A stretch of 64,000 bases of DNA from Arsukibacterium sp. UBA3155 (GTDB taxonomy: Bacteria; Pseudomonadota; Gammaproteobacteria; Enterobacterales; Alteromonadaceae): contig DEYP01000015.1 in assembly GCA_002364615.1 (NCBI GenBank), positions 62,001 to 126,000 of the forward strand. The letters are read 5' to 3'. The position numbers and the translations under genes are program-made. Position 1 is the first letter of the stretch. Each line of letters starts with the position of its first letter. Shown here piece by piece: positions 26,769 to 35,680 of the stretch. The notes beneath the pieces were generated by a model. It was given only the letters and a program-made list of their open reading frames with translations. It made no database searches and was not told where the DNA came from.

Positions 26769-28688
26769 ATGCCATCGCTAAACCATGCCAATATCCACTT
26801 TAACCAACAGGGTACCCCAGTTGCCACTGATTTTGATGATATATATTTTTCTAATGATGGTGGCATGGCAGAGACAGACTATGTTTTTTTACACCATAAC
26901 GGGCTGCCTCAGCGCTTTGAACATCATCACCAACACTATTTTCATATAGTAGAAACTGGCTTTGGCACCGGCGCGAACTTTTTACTGAGCTGGCAACGCT
27001 TTCGCCAGTTTCGCCAGCGACATCCCGCGGCACAGTGTCGCAAACTTTATTTTTCAAGTTTTGAAAAATATCCCCTTACTTACCGTGATCTTAGCCAGGC
27101 ATTGCAGCTACATACCGCACTTAATGAACAGTGTCGGTTGTTGCTGGAACAATATCCCCCGGCGGTAACCGGATGTCAGCGGCTGATTTTTGATGAGGGC
27201 AGTGTTGTTTTAGATTTGTGGCTGGGCGATGTCAACGAGCTATTACCACAACTGCCCGCGCAAAGCCGCGCGGATGCCTTTTTTCTCGATGGCTTTGCAC
27301 CAGATAAAAACCCGCAAATGTGGCAACAAACCTTATTTGACAATATGGCAAGGCTTAGTCATGACGAGACAACCGTTGCTACGTTTACCTGTGCCGGCGT
27401 GGTGAAGCGTGGTCTGCAACAAAGCGGTTTTGCCATTAAAAAAGTAAAAGGCTTTGGCCGTAAACGCGAGATGCTCACCGCGTCGTTTAAAGTGCCAGAG
27501 GCTGACCTTAAAGCGCAGGCTGCAGCAGAAAAAAGTAGTGTCACAGAGAAAGTATGTATTGTAGGCGGTGGTATTGCCTCAGTTTGTCTAGCATTGCAGC
27601 TGGTCGAAAAAGGCATTGCTACCGAGCTTATTTGTGCAGATAATACCGTGGCTCAGGGTGCGTCTCATAATCTGCAGGGCGCCGTCTATCCAAACCTGCA
27701 TCCCTTACCTACTACAGCCAGTCTGCTACATTGCCAGGCATTTCATTTTGCCCGGCATTTTTATCAACGCCTGGCGGCACAGGGCGTGGCATTCGCAATG
27801 CAGTGGTGCGGTGTGTTGCACCTTGCGACGAATCCGGCCCTTGTGCAACGTCAGCAAAAGATAATCGACCACGCTTCGTGGCCAACCGAGTTGGTTTATC
27901 CGGTAACTGCAGAACAGGCAAGTCAGATTGCCGGGGTGACACTTGAGCATAGCGGCATTTTTTTGCCGCAAGCCGGCTGGCTGAGTCCGCAACAATTTTG
28001 CCAGGCGGCGTTGGCCTTTTTGCAGCAGTCCACGCTATTTCAGGTAAAACTTAACAGTAAAGTCACTGCAATAAGTGCCATTGAGTCCGGTACCAAGCAA
28101 GCACCACTTTGGCAAGTATGGTGTCAGGACACTGCCGTCCCCAGCACGTGCTCACAACTGGTATTGGCCAACGGTGCCGATATCACGCAATTTAGTGCTG
28201 CCAGCCATTTACCGGTTAACCGGGTGCGCGGCCAGGTTAGTCATGTTAAGAGTAATGGCATGCAGGCGCTAAAAACCGTGTTATGTCATAAAGGCTATAT
28301 CACACCGGCGCTGAATGAATGCCATGCGGTAGGCGCCACCTTTGATCGTCAAGCCAGCACAGCTTTTATTTCAGCAGCTGACAATGAAGAAAATCTGGCC
28401 CTGGTTAACCAGCAGTTGCAACAGCCAACGTGGTTTTCCGATGCTGAAGCAACCGATGCAAGAGCGGCATTTCGAGCAACGGTACCCGACCACCTGCCCC
28501 TGCTCGGAGCGCTGGCTCATCAGGACGGCTTGCACGTATTTGGCGGCTTGGGTGCGCGCGGAATTTTACTGGCACCCTTGCTGGCAGAAACCCTGGCCTG
28601 TCAGATAGCAGGTCAACCCGCCGCCATGACAACAGCTAATTTAGCGGCCATTGCTCCTGACCGATTTACTGCGGTAGCAAAAGCCTGA
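26769..28688 (+). CDS. mnmC: Bifunctional tRNA 5-methylaminomethyl-2-thiouridine synthesis protein
   Basis: Completes mnm5s2U at wobble position 34. 639 aa. The N-terminal methyltransferase half (about 1-240, with VETGFGTGANFLLSW and FLDGFAPDKNPQMW) adds the methyl group. The C-terminal FAD oxidase half (from about 260, VCIVGGGIASVCLALQLVEK) removes the carboxymethyl group. ATG 26769 gives the family N-terminus (IHFNQQGTPVATDFDDIYFS). A 14-bp tandem repeat starts at its stop codon. Confidence 0.95.
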   Translation: MPSLNHANIHFNQQGTPVATDFDDIYFSNDGGMAETDYVFLHHNGLPQRFEHHHQHYFHIVETGFGTGANFLLSWQRFRQFRQRHPAAQCRKLYFSSFEKYPLTYRDLSQALQLHTALNEQCRLLLEQYPPAVTGCQRLIFDEGSVVLDLWLGDVNELLPQLPAQSRADAFFLDGFAPDKNPQMWQQTLFDNMARLSHDETTVATFTCAGVVKRGLQQSGFAIKKVKGFGRKREMLTASFKVPEADLKAQAAAEKSSVTEKVCIVGGGIASVCLALQLVEKGIATELICADNTVAQGASHNLQGAVYPNLHPLPTTASLLHCQAFHFARHFYQRLAAQGVAFAMQWCGVLHLATNPALVQRQQKIIDHASWPTELVYPVTAEQASQIAGVTLEHSGIFLPQAGWLSPQQFCQAALAFLQQSTLFQVKLNSKVTAISAIESGTKQAPLWQVWCQDTAVPSTCSQLVLANGADITQFSAASHLPVNRVRGQVSHVKSNGMQALKTVLCHKGYITPALNECHAVGATFDRQASTAFISAADNEENLALVNQQLQQPTWFSDAEATDARAAFRATVPDHLPLLGALAHQDGLHVFGGLGARGILLAPLLAETLACQIAGQPAAMTTANLAAIAPDRFTAVAKA

Positions 28689-28742
28689 GAACTATCTGCA
28701 GAAAACTATCTGCAGAAAATTATCTGCTGAAAACTATCTGAT
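28687..28742 (+). repeat. Four 14-bp tandem repeats after mnmC
   Basis: Units gagaactatctgca, gaaaactatctgca, gaaaattatctgct and gaaaactatctgat, followed by a decayed fifth. The array starts within the mnmC TGA codon and occupies the 3' untranslated region. A slippage origin is likely. Confidence 0.9.
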
Positions 28743-28840
28743 GATGGCTATTTAGCCTAACCGCTGTTTCTGCTGGTCAAAGTCGGCTAAAGTTTGGTAT
28801 GGTTAGCAGGTACTATCGCACTGCACACAAGGAAATAAAA

Positions 28841-29170
28841 ATGCGATCTTTAGCTCTGTTTCTGGCTTCTGCTCTGTTTGCTTCAGTCTCACTTAATGTC
28901 TCTGCAGACAGTTTTTATCAGGTTCCGCTGACTGCTGACGCTCGTGAGTTTGCCAGGCTTGAAAATAAACTACCAGCAGTGCTCAGCTACTTTAGCCGCC
29001 AGTCAATGGCCGAGCTGCAAGACTTTTACCGCCAGCAATTGGGAGAGCCTGACAACAGTGCGATGGTCCACAATCGGTTAAATTTATATTACCGGGTTGA
29101 TCAGCAGCAAGTCAGAATACTGATCTCTGAGCAAAATGACTGGCGCCAGATTGATATCATGGTGCAATAA
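28841..29170 (+). CDS. Small exported protein of unknown function
   Basis: 109 aa. A clear signal peptide ([22 protein letters not shown]) is followed by about 87 polar residues, predicted periplasmic. ATG 28841 is chosen with AAGGAAA upstream. No recognised domain; the mature part alternates Gln/Arg-rich helices and ends in a short beta-like stretch ([19 protein letters not shown]). It is convergent with motY, 40 bp away. Probably a real gene on the basis of signal peptide and ribosome site. Confidence 0.7.
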   Translation: MRSLALFLASALFASVSLNVSADSFYQVPLTADAREFARLENKLPAVLSYFSRQSMAELQDFYRQQLGEPDNSAMVHNRLNLYYRVDQQQVRILISEQNDWRQIDIMVQ

Positions 29171-29210
29171 AGCAATTTACCATGAACCAACGAATTATTG
29201 CGTTCTGGCA

Positions 29211-30095
29211 TTAAGGTCTGGCCATTTGCAGCACTACGCGGCGGTTAGTGGCCCGCCCCAGACTAGTCTGGTTCGATGCAACGTGACGTCGTTCACCAAA
29301 GCCATCTACCTGAACTTTGTCGCCGGCCACGCCGGCTTCTGCTAAGAACTGCTTAATTTTTTCTGCCCGCTTGACAGACAACTGCTCGTTCATCCAACGT
29401 CCACCATAACTGTCTGTGTAACCTTGCAACTCAATAGATTCAATCTGTGAATCATGCTGTAAATACTCTGCAATCTGACCGAGACGACGTTCTGACTCAG
29501 GCGTCAGTTGATCACTACCCGACTCATAGCTCAGCACCGTAAACGCAATATCTTCAAAGCTGAAAGGTAACAAACTGGCAACACACTCTGTGAAAGCAAA
29601 ATAGCCAGGCCCAAACTGCACCGGATTAAGCTTAGCGGCGACCTGATCATAAGGGCTATACCAATCCGCGTAGTAGAAGGTGGGACTAAACCCCTGCTCC
29701 AATTCCGTCAACAATGTCCAGGCCGTTTTTTTGGGTAGCTCGCCATTAAATTGCTTCAGCAAGGTCATGCTTGCCAAGTTTTTCCCAGGTTCGCCCGCCC
29801 GCCACGCCGGTGGCAAAGACAACACCTCCGCCAGACTATAGGCATCTGGCAGCCTGAGCATTTTTAGTTCGAAATTCAGGTTGAGTGCTTTGCTGGCTTT
29901 ACTCTGAAAAACGGCATTACCAAAATTAGGGATGGCATGTTCCAACTGACAGAGCAACGGCGTTTGTTCCGTTAATTGCCACACTGACTGTTCAATACTG
30001 GCAGAATATTGACGTAACTGTTTAGCAGCGGCAACACTGCTACCCGTGACCAAAACGCACGCTAACGATATAAATACTAAGCCATAATTATGCAT
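29211..30095 (-). CDS. motY: Sodium-driven flagellar motor T-ring protein
   Basis: 294 aa. Signal peptide (about 1-23). The MotY-type N-terminal domain has the hallmarks TPLLCQLEHAIPNFGNAVF, LNFELKMLRLP and FTECVASLLPFSFEDIAFTV. An OmpA-like peptidoglycan-binding domain (about 190-290, IELQGYTDSYGG, GERRHVASN, NRRVVLQMA) ends the protein. In Vibrio, MotY with MotX forms the T ring that holds the Na+ stator PomAB. Its position next to rnt, away from flagellar operons, follows the Vibrio/Shewanella arrangement. Confidence 0.92.
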   Translation of the reverse strand: MHNYGLVFISLACVLVTGSSVAAAKQLRQYSASIEQSVWQLTEQTPLLCQLEHAIPNFGNAVFQSKASKALNLNFELKMLRLPDAYSLAEVLSLPPAWRAGEPGKNLASMTLLKQFNGELPKKTAWTLLTELEQGFSPTFYYADWYSPYDQVAAKLNPVQFGPGYFAFTECVASLLPFSFEDIAFTVLSYESGSDQLTPESERRLGQIAEYLQHDSQIESIELQGYTDSYGGRWMNEQLSVKRAEKIKQFLAEAGVAGDKVQVDGFGERRHVASNQTSLGRATNRRVVLQMARP

Positions 30096-30263
30096 TTACT
30101 CTACCTTGTCACCTATTGGCAAATTGATTAACCCGCTCAGCTTGCGGCAAACCTTAACAGGAAGCCAGCCTCCGTTTGTTTTAATAAGCAAACACTATGC
30201 CGAATACAAGACGCTGGCATTTTTTTTTGGCATAATGCGCTCTGCTTTTTTAATGGTTGGCTT

Positions 30264-30917
30264 ATGACAGACAAAACATCTCTGCTCGCGCAACGCTTTC
30301 GTGGCTATTACCCCGTCGTTATCGACGTTGAAACCGCAGGCTTTAATGCTCAGACAGATGCGCTGCTTGAGATTGCAGTAAACCTGCTGCAAATGGATGA
30401 CGAGGGCAGACTCATCCCGGGCGAAACCCTGCATTATCATGTAGCTCCTTTTGAAGGTGCTAACCTGGATGCCAGCTCACTGGCGTTTAATGGCATCGAC
30501 CCTTTTAATCCCTTGCGCGGCGCCGTGAGTGAGCGGGAAGCCTTGACTGAGATTTGTAAAGCAGTACGGTCCGCTCAAAAAGCAGCCGGCTGCCAGCGCA
30601 CGGTGATTGTGGCTCATAACTCGGCATTTGATCAGGGTTTTGTTAATGCGGCTATTGCCCGCACCAATTACAAACGTTCGCCCTTTCATGCTTTTGTGTC
30701 TTTCGACACCACCAGCCTGGCTGCATTAGCATTGGGCCAGACGGTGCTGGCTAAAGCGTGTCAGCAAGCAGGTATTGCTTTTGACAGTAAAGAAGCCCAC
30801 AGCGCGCTCTACGATACCGAGCGCACTGCCGAGTTATTTTGTTATATTGTCAACAAGTGGCAGCAGTTAGGGGGGTGGCCCCTGCCCATACCGGACAACG
30901 CCGAAGACGCTGAATAA
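30264..30917 (+). CDS. rnt: Ribonuclease T
   Basis: DEDD 3'-5' exoribonuclease that trims tRNA CCA ends and matures 5S and 23S rRNA. 217 aa with [11 protein letters not shown] (metal Asp and Glu), HNSAFDQGF and [13 protein letters not shown]. It is divergent from motY and convergent with grxD across a bidirectional terminator. Confidence 0.96.
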   Translation: MTDKTSLLAQRFRGYYPVVIDVETAGFNAQTDALLEIAVNLLQMDDEGRLIPGETLHYHVAPFEGANLDASSLAFNGIDPFNPLRGAVSEREALTEICKAVRSAQKAAGCQRTVIVAHNSAFDQGFVNAAIARTNYKRSPFHAFVSFDTTSLAALALGQTVLAKACQQAGIAFDSKEAHSALYDTERTAELFCYIVNKWQQLGGWPLPIPDNAEDAE

Positions 30918-30921
30918 TTGT

Positions 30922-30953
30922 TAAAAAAACAGGGAGCATTGCTCCCTGCTTTT
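30922..30953. terminator. Bidirectional terminator between rnt and grxD
   Basis: Stem CAGGGAGC-ATT-GCTCCCTG (30930-30948) with seven A before it and CTTTT after it, 4 bp past the rnt stop. Confidence 0.87.
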
Positions 30954-30991
30954 CTAACGTCACTTCACCCATCACGAACCCGGGTTTGTAC

Positions 30992-31342
30992 TCACTCAGC
31001 GTCGGTTGTGGTATCGGTGCCTGCTGATTTAGCAGCAGTATCTTTTACCAGAGGCTGCAACTCGCCCCGCTGGAACATTTCCAGAATAATATCGCAGCCA
31101 CCAATTAACTCACCATCAAGCCACAATTGCGGAAACGTTGGCCAGTTAGCGTATTTTGGCAATTCAGCCCGGATATCCGGATGTTGCAAAATATCGACAA
31201 AAGCGAACTGTTCACCACAGGCAATTAGTGCTTGAGAAGCCTGAGCAGAAAAACCACAACTTGGGAATTTAGGCGAGCCCTTCATAAATAACAGAATGGG
31301 GTTTTCAGCAATTTGCTGCTTAATTTTATCCAATGTCTCCAT
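30992..31342 (-). CDS. grxD: Monothiol glutaredoxin
   Basis: CGFS-type glutaredoxin that binds and transfers [2Fe-2S] clusters with glutathione and BolA. 116 aa, active site in FPSCGFSAQ, with FVDILQHPDIR, WPTFPQLWLDGELIGGCDI for glutathione binding. It is divergent from sodB, another iron-linked gene. Confidence 0.95.
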   Translation of the reverse strand: METLDKIKQQIAENPILLFMKGSPKFPSCGFSAQASQALIACGEQFAFVDILQHPDIRAELPKYANWPTFPQLWLDGELIGGCDIILEMFQRGELQPLVKDTAAKSAGTDTTTDAE

Positions 31343-31445
31343 TTTTACCTCTGCAGAAACTTAAAAAGTTGAACCATTTTACGCTTATCTTTCGCGACTA
31401 ACACTTGAGTTCATAAAAAAAAACCCAATATCTGCTCTACAATTA

Positions 31446-31489
31446 CAATTATTACTAACAATAATTGCTGGTTTTGTCTAAGAACCAGC
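31446..31489. promoter_or_regulatory. Two adjacent inverted repeats in the grxD-sodB intergenic region
   Basis: CAATTATT-6 nt-AATAATTG (31446-31467) abuts GCTGGTT-9 nt-AACCAGC (31467-31489). They lie about 40-80 bp upstream of a possible sodB promoter. The AT-rich first repeat is not a good match to a Fur box. An operator or leader structure is possible; only the symmetry is seen. Confidence 0.4.
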
Positions 31490-31525
31490 ACAGCATGTGA
31501 AGCGTAAAACCGACATAGTTAAAAC

Positions 31526-31554
31526 TTGAGTAAATTAGTCAGGTTTTGTAGTCT
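31526..31554 (+). promoter_or_regulatory. Possible sodB promoter
   Basis: TTGAGT, 17-bp spacer, TAGTCT. The -10 box is weak. It would give a 5' untranslated region of about 35 nt ahead of the sodB ATG. Confidence 0.35.
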
Positions 31555-31596
31555 ACGCGATGCAGACATCTTTAACAACGATAACGGAGCACAACA

Positions 31597-32181
31597 ATGG
31601 CCTTTGAATTACCCGCATTACCTTATCCGAAAGACGCATTAGCCCCGCATATTTCAGCAGAAACGCTGGAATATCACTATGGCAAACACCACAATACTTA
31701 CGTGGAAAAATTAAATGGTTTAGTAAAAGACACACCGAACGCCAGCAAATCGCTGGAAGAAATTATCCGGAGTTCGGACGGTGGCTTGTTCAACAACGCC
31801 GCTCAGGTTTGGAATCATACGTTTTACTGGCACTGCTTATCACCGAACGGTGGCGGTGAACCGACTGGCCACCTAGCCGACGCAATTAATGCAAAGTGGG
31901 GCTCGTTTGCTGAGTTTAAAAAAGCACTGAATGATAAAGCAGTAAATAATTTTGGTTCAAGCTGGACATGGTTAGTCAAAAAAGCCGATGGCAGTCTGGA
32001 TATTGTTAACACCAGCAATGCTGCAACACCCATTCAGGATGCCGCCGTAACTCCGGTGCTGACTGTCGATTTATGGGAACATGCCTACTACATCGATTAC
32101 CGCAATGCTCGCCCTAAATACCTTGACGCATTCTGGGCGTTGGTAAATTGGCAGTTCGCTGGCGATAACTTCGCTAAATAA
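31597..32181 (+). CDS. sodB: Superoxide dismutase (Fe-type)
   Basis: Cytoplasmic superoxide dismutation. 194 aa with metal-binding His in EYHYGKHHNTYV, WNHTFYWHC, and the Asp/His pair in DLWEHAYYIDY. The AAQVWNHTFYW context, with Gln in the second shell, favours iron over manganese. No signal peptide. A GGAG ribosome site precedes ATG and a strong terminator follows. Confidence 0.95.
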   Translation: MAFELPALPYPKDALAPHISAETLEYHYGKHHNTYVEKLNGLVKDTPNASKSLEEIIRSSDGGLFNNAAQVWNHTFYWHCLSPNGGGEPTGHLADAINAKWGSFAEFKKALNDKAVNNFGSSWTWLVKKADGSLDIVNTSNAATPIQDAAVTPVLTVDLWEHAYYIDYRNARPKYLDAFWALVNWQFAGDNFAK

Positions 32182-32228
32182 GTTAACTGATTTTTATTAG
32201 TTAACACTGCAAAATACAGTATGTTTTG

Positions 32229-32255
32229 AATACCCGGCTTTGCCGGGTATTTTTT
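32229..32255 (+). terminator. Intrinsic terminator of sodB
   Basis: AATACCCGGC-TTT-GCCGGGTATTTTTT: a 10-bp GC-rich stem followed by six T. Confidence 0.92.
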
Positions 32256-32286
32256 ATCCGTGCTCAGCCAAAGCTCCCTTCCCCGC

Positions 32287-32316
32287 TTGCCACTTTTCAC
32301 TTTTTTGCGGTAATAC
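32287..32316 (+). promoter_or_regulatory. Possible promoter of prkA-yeaH-ycgB
   Basis: TTGCCA, 18-bp spacer, TAATAC, giving a leader of about 145 nt before prkA. In E. coli this operon is RpoS and nitrogen regulated; I see no convincing sigma-54 GG-N10-GC site. Confidence 0.35.
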
Positions 32317-32469
32317 TGTTGCGAAGCCTTTACGTATTGCTAAGTGCGTGTGCCATTAAATCTTAACATTTTTCGGTGAATTAAACAGGCGAAGATGATT
32401 TTTACTGTCTAACCTTAAAGCAACAGCAACGACATCTGTTTTCCCCACGAGCAATGGCTGGAGGTGCGT

Positions 32470-34392
32470 ATGGGCATTTTTGAGCACTACAAATCACGAT
32501 ATGAGGCCACCCGAGAAGAAGAGTTCAGTATTCAGGAATATCTGGCGCTTTGTAAAGAAGATAAAAGTTGCTACGCCACGGCAGCAGAACGATTATTGCT
32601 GGCCATTGGCGAGCCTGAGCTTATCGATACAGCTCAGGATCCGAAGCTAAGCAGGTTATTTTCCAACCGCGTCATTGCCCGTTACCCCGCCTTTTCTGAG
32701 TTTTATGGCATGGAAGATGCGATAGAGCAAATCGTGTCCTACCTTAAGCATTCAGCGCAGGGTCTGGAGGAGCGTAAGCAAATTTTATATTTATTAGGCC
32801 CGGTCGGTGGTGGTAAATCATCACTGGCAGAAAAACTTAAGCACCTGATGCAACAAGTGCCAATTTACTATCTTAAAGGCTCACCAGTATGTGATCACCC
32901 CCTTTCATTATTTGATGCCAGCGAAGATGGCCGCTTGTTACAGCAGGAATATGGCATCCCACCCCGCTACCTGCGTAATATTCTATCGCCATGGGCGACC
33001 AAAAGGTTGCATGAATACAATGGAGACATCAGCCAGTTTAGGGTAGTTAAAAAATATCCGTCAATTTTAGACCAGATCGCTATCGCCAAAACGGAGCCTG
33101 GTGATGAGAACAATCAGGACATTGCAGCACTGGTTGGTAAAGTAGACATCCGCAAATTAGAACATTTTGCTCAGAACGACCCCGATGCCTACAGCTATTC
33201 GGGCGCCCTGTGCCGGGCGAATCAGGGCCTGATGGAATTTGTGGAAATGTTCAAGGCCCCGATCAAAGTCCTGCATCCGCTATTAACGGCGACGCAGGAA
33301 GGTAACTACAATGGTACAGAAGGTCTGGCTGCCCTGCCTTTCGACGGTATTATTTTAGCGCACAGCAATGAGTCGGAATGGCAGACTTTTCGTAACAACA
33401 AAAACAACGAAGCGTTTCTGGACCGGGTTTATATCGTCAAAGTGCCATATTGCCTGCGCCTGAATGAAGAGAAGAAAATCTATCAGAAACTGCTGGAGCA
33501 CAGCGAGTTAAATGCGGCGCCCTGCGCACCGGGCACTTTAAGTTCACTGGCTCAATTTGCGGTGCTCTCCAGGTTAAAACAACCTGAAAACTCGAGCATT
33601 TATTCAAAAATGCGGGTGTACGACGGGGAAAGCCTGAAAGACACCGATCCAAAAGCCAAATCTTATCAGGAATATCGCGATTATGCTGGCGTAGATGAAG
33701 GCATGACCGGACTCTCTACCCGTTTTGCCTTTAAAATTCTATCCCGGGTATTTAACTTTGACAGTACTGAGGTCGCCGCCAACCCAGTGCACCTGTTTTA
33801 TGTACTGGAACAACAAATAGAACGCGAGCAATTTGCCGCTGATACCGCAGAGCGCTACCTGGAGCATTTAAAAGGCTATCTTATTCCGAAGTATATTGAG
33901 TTTATCGGCAAAGAGATCCAAACCGCATATCTCGAGTCGTACTCCGAATATGGCCAGAACATCTTTGACCGCTACGTTATTTATGCTGACTTCTGGATCC
34001 AGGATCAGGAATACCGCGATCCGGAAACAGGGCAATTGTTCGACAGAGCGGCATTAAATGCCGAATTAGAGAAAATCGAAAAACCCGCAGGTATTAGTAA
34101 CCCAAAAGATTTTCGCAATGAAATTGTCAACTTTGTACTGCGAGCCAAAGCAAAAAACAATGGCAAGAATCCGCTGTGGACCAGTTATGAAAAACTTCGC
34201 ACTGTGATTGAGAAGAAAATGTTTTCTAGTACCGAAGAGCTGTTGCCGGTAATTTCATTTAATGCCAAAACCTCTACCGAGGATCAGAAAAAACATGATG
34301 ATTTCGTCAACCGGATGATGGAAAAAGGCTACACCCGTAAGCAAGTCAGGCTGCTGTCGGAATGGTATTTGCGGGTTCGCAAATCACAATAA
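32470..34392 (+). CDS. prkA: PrkA-type serine kinase/AAA+ ATPase
   Basis: 640 aa, homologous to E. coli YeaG (644 aa). The N-terminal AAA+ module has Walker [10 protein letters not shown]; the C-terminal part is the PrkA kinase-like domain. E. coli YeaG acts with YeaH in adaptation to sustained nitrogen starvation. ATG 32470 sits 6 nt after GGAGG; a GTG two codons earlier is in frame. First gene of a three-gene operon with gaps of 13 and 9 bp. Confidence 0.94.
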   Translation: MGIFEHYKSRYEATREEEFSIQEYLALCKEDKSCYATAAERLLLAIGEPELIDTAQDPKLSRLFSNRVIARYPAFSEFYGMEDAIEQIVSYLKHSAQGLEERKQILYLLGPVGGGKSSLAEKLKHLMQQVPIYYLKGSPVCDHPLSLFDASEDGRLLQQEYGIPPRYLRNILSPWATKRLHEYNGDISQFRVVKKYPSILDQIAIAKTEPGDENNQDIAALVGKVDIRKLEHFAQNDPDAYSYSGALCRANQGLMEFVEMFKAPIKVLHPLLTATQEGNYNGTEGLAALPFDGIILAHSNESEWQTFRNNKNNEAFLDRVYIVKVPYCLRLNEEKKIYQKLLEHSELNAAPCAPGTLSSLAQFAVLSRLKQPENSSIYSKMRVYDGESLKDTDPKAKSYQEYRDYAGVDEGMTGLSTRFAFKILSRVFNFDSTEVAANPVHLFYVLEQQIEREQFAADTAERYLEHLKGYLIPKYIEFIGKEIQTAYLESYSEYGQNIFDRYVIYADFWIQDQEYRDPETGQLFDRAALNAELEKIEKPAGISNPKDFRNEIVNFVLRAKAKNNGKNPLWTSYEKLRTVIEKKMFSSTEELLPVISFNAKTSTEDQKKHDDFVNRMMEKGYTRKQVRLLSEWYLRVRKSQ

Positions 34393-34405
34393 TGCCGGAG
34401 GTAGT

Positions 34406-35671
34406 ATGGCGCACTTTATTGACCGACGACTTAATGGCAAAAACAAAAGTGCTGTCAACCGGCAGCGCTTTATCAGACGGTATAAGCAGCAGATTAAAAA
34501 AGCAGTAGCCGATGCTATCAGCGATCGGAGTGTTACCGATATCAGCAGTGGCGAAAGCGTCACTATCCCGCATAAAGATATCACTGAACCTTTTTTTCAT
34601 CAGGGAAAAGGCGGACGTCGGCAGATTATTCATCCGGGCAATGATCAGTTTAGTGAAGGTGACCGCATTGCCAGGCCACAAGGTGGTGGTCAGGGTTCAG
34701 GGCAAGGCGACGCCAGCGCAGATGGCGAAGGCAGCGATGACTTTGTGTTTTCCATTTCTAAAGATGAATACCTGGATTTACTGTTTGAAGATTTAGCCCT
34801 GCCAAACCTGCAGAAAAATCAACTGGATAAACTGGTTCAGTATAAAAACGTCAGAGCAGGGTTTCGCGCCGATGGTGTACCAAGCACTATTGATATTGTG
34901 CGCTCCCTTCGTGGCTCACTGGCCAGGCGCGTGGCATTAACCGCCAGTAAAAAAGTAACCCTAGCAGAGCTTGAGCAGCAACTTCAGACGTTGGACCGGG
35001 AGCCAGTACCCGATCAGCAGCTACGGCTGCAACTGCTCGAACAGATTGCGACGGTGAAGGCCCGCATTGCTGCAGTACCGTTTATTGACAGTTTTGATTT
35101 ACGCTTTAGAAATTACCAAAAAAAGCCAGAGCCTACCAGCAAGGCGGTTATGTTTTGTCTGATGGACGTCTCCGGCTCGATGGACCAGCCTACCAAAGAT
35201 ATGGCAAAACGCTTTTATATCCTGTTGTATTTATTTTTAAGTCGTAGCTATAAAAATGTCGACGTGGTTTACATCCGGCATCACACTCAGGCAAAAGAAG
35301 TAGACGAGCAAGAGTTTTTTTACTCTCAGGAAACCGGCGGCACCATTGTGTCTTCAGCCGTGAAATTGATGCACGAGATTATTACCGATCGGTACGACCC
35401 CACCTTGTGGAATATTTATGCCGCTCAGGCATCAGATGGTGATAACTGGACTGATGACAGCGCGCCCTGTGCGGCGCTGCTCGCCAATAAAGTACTGCCA
35501 CTGGTTCGTTATTATGCCTACATTGAAATCAGCCCCCGGGCCCATCAGAGCCTGTGGCACGAGTATGAAAAACTATTGATTCAACACGATAATATGGCCA
35601 TTGAGCATATCAGAGAATTAGCTGATATTTATCCGGTATTTCGCCAGCTATTTAAAAAGCAGGCAGCCTGA
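34406..35671 (+). CDS. yeaH: DUF444/YeaH VWA-domain protein
   Basis: 421 aa. A basic N-terminus is followed by a Gly/Gln-rich linker near residue 95. A von Willebrand factor A-like domain has a MIDAS-type motif MDVSGSMDQ (about residue 253) and an SGDxW-like [10 protein letters not shown]. Partner of PrkA in the conserved yeaG-yeaH pair; the biochemical role is not known. The ribosome site GGAGGTAG is strong. Confidence 0.93.
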   Translation: MAHFIDRRLNGKNKSAVNRQRFIRRYKQQIKKAVADAISDRSVTDISSGESVTIPHKDITEPFFHQGKGGRRQIIHPGNDQFSEGDRIARPQGGGQGSGQGDASADGEGSDDFVFSISKDEYLDLLFEDLALPNLQKNQLDKLVQYKNVRAGFRADGVPSTIDIVRSLRGSLARRVALTASKKVTLAELEQQLQTLDREPVPDQQLRLQLLEQIATVKARIAAVPFIDSFDLRFRNYQKKPEPTSKAVMFCLMDVSGSMDQPTKDMAKRFYILLYLFLSRSYKNVDVVYIRHHTQAKEVDEQEFFYSQETGGTIVSSAVKLMHEIITDRYDPTLWNIYAAQASDGDNWTDDSAPCAALLANKVLPLVRYYAYIEISPRAHQSLWHEYEKLLIQHDNMAIEHIRELADIYPVFRQLFKKQAA

Positions 35672-35680
35672 GGAGATACT

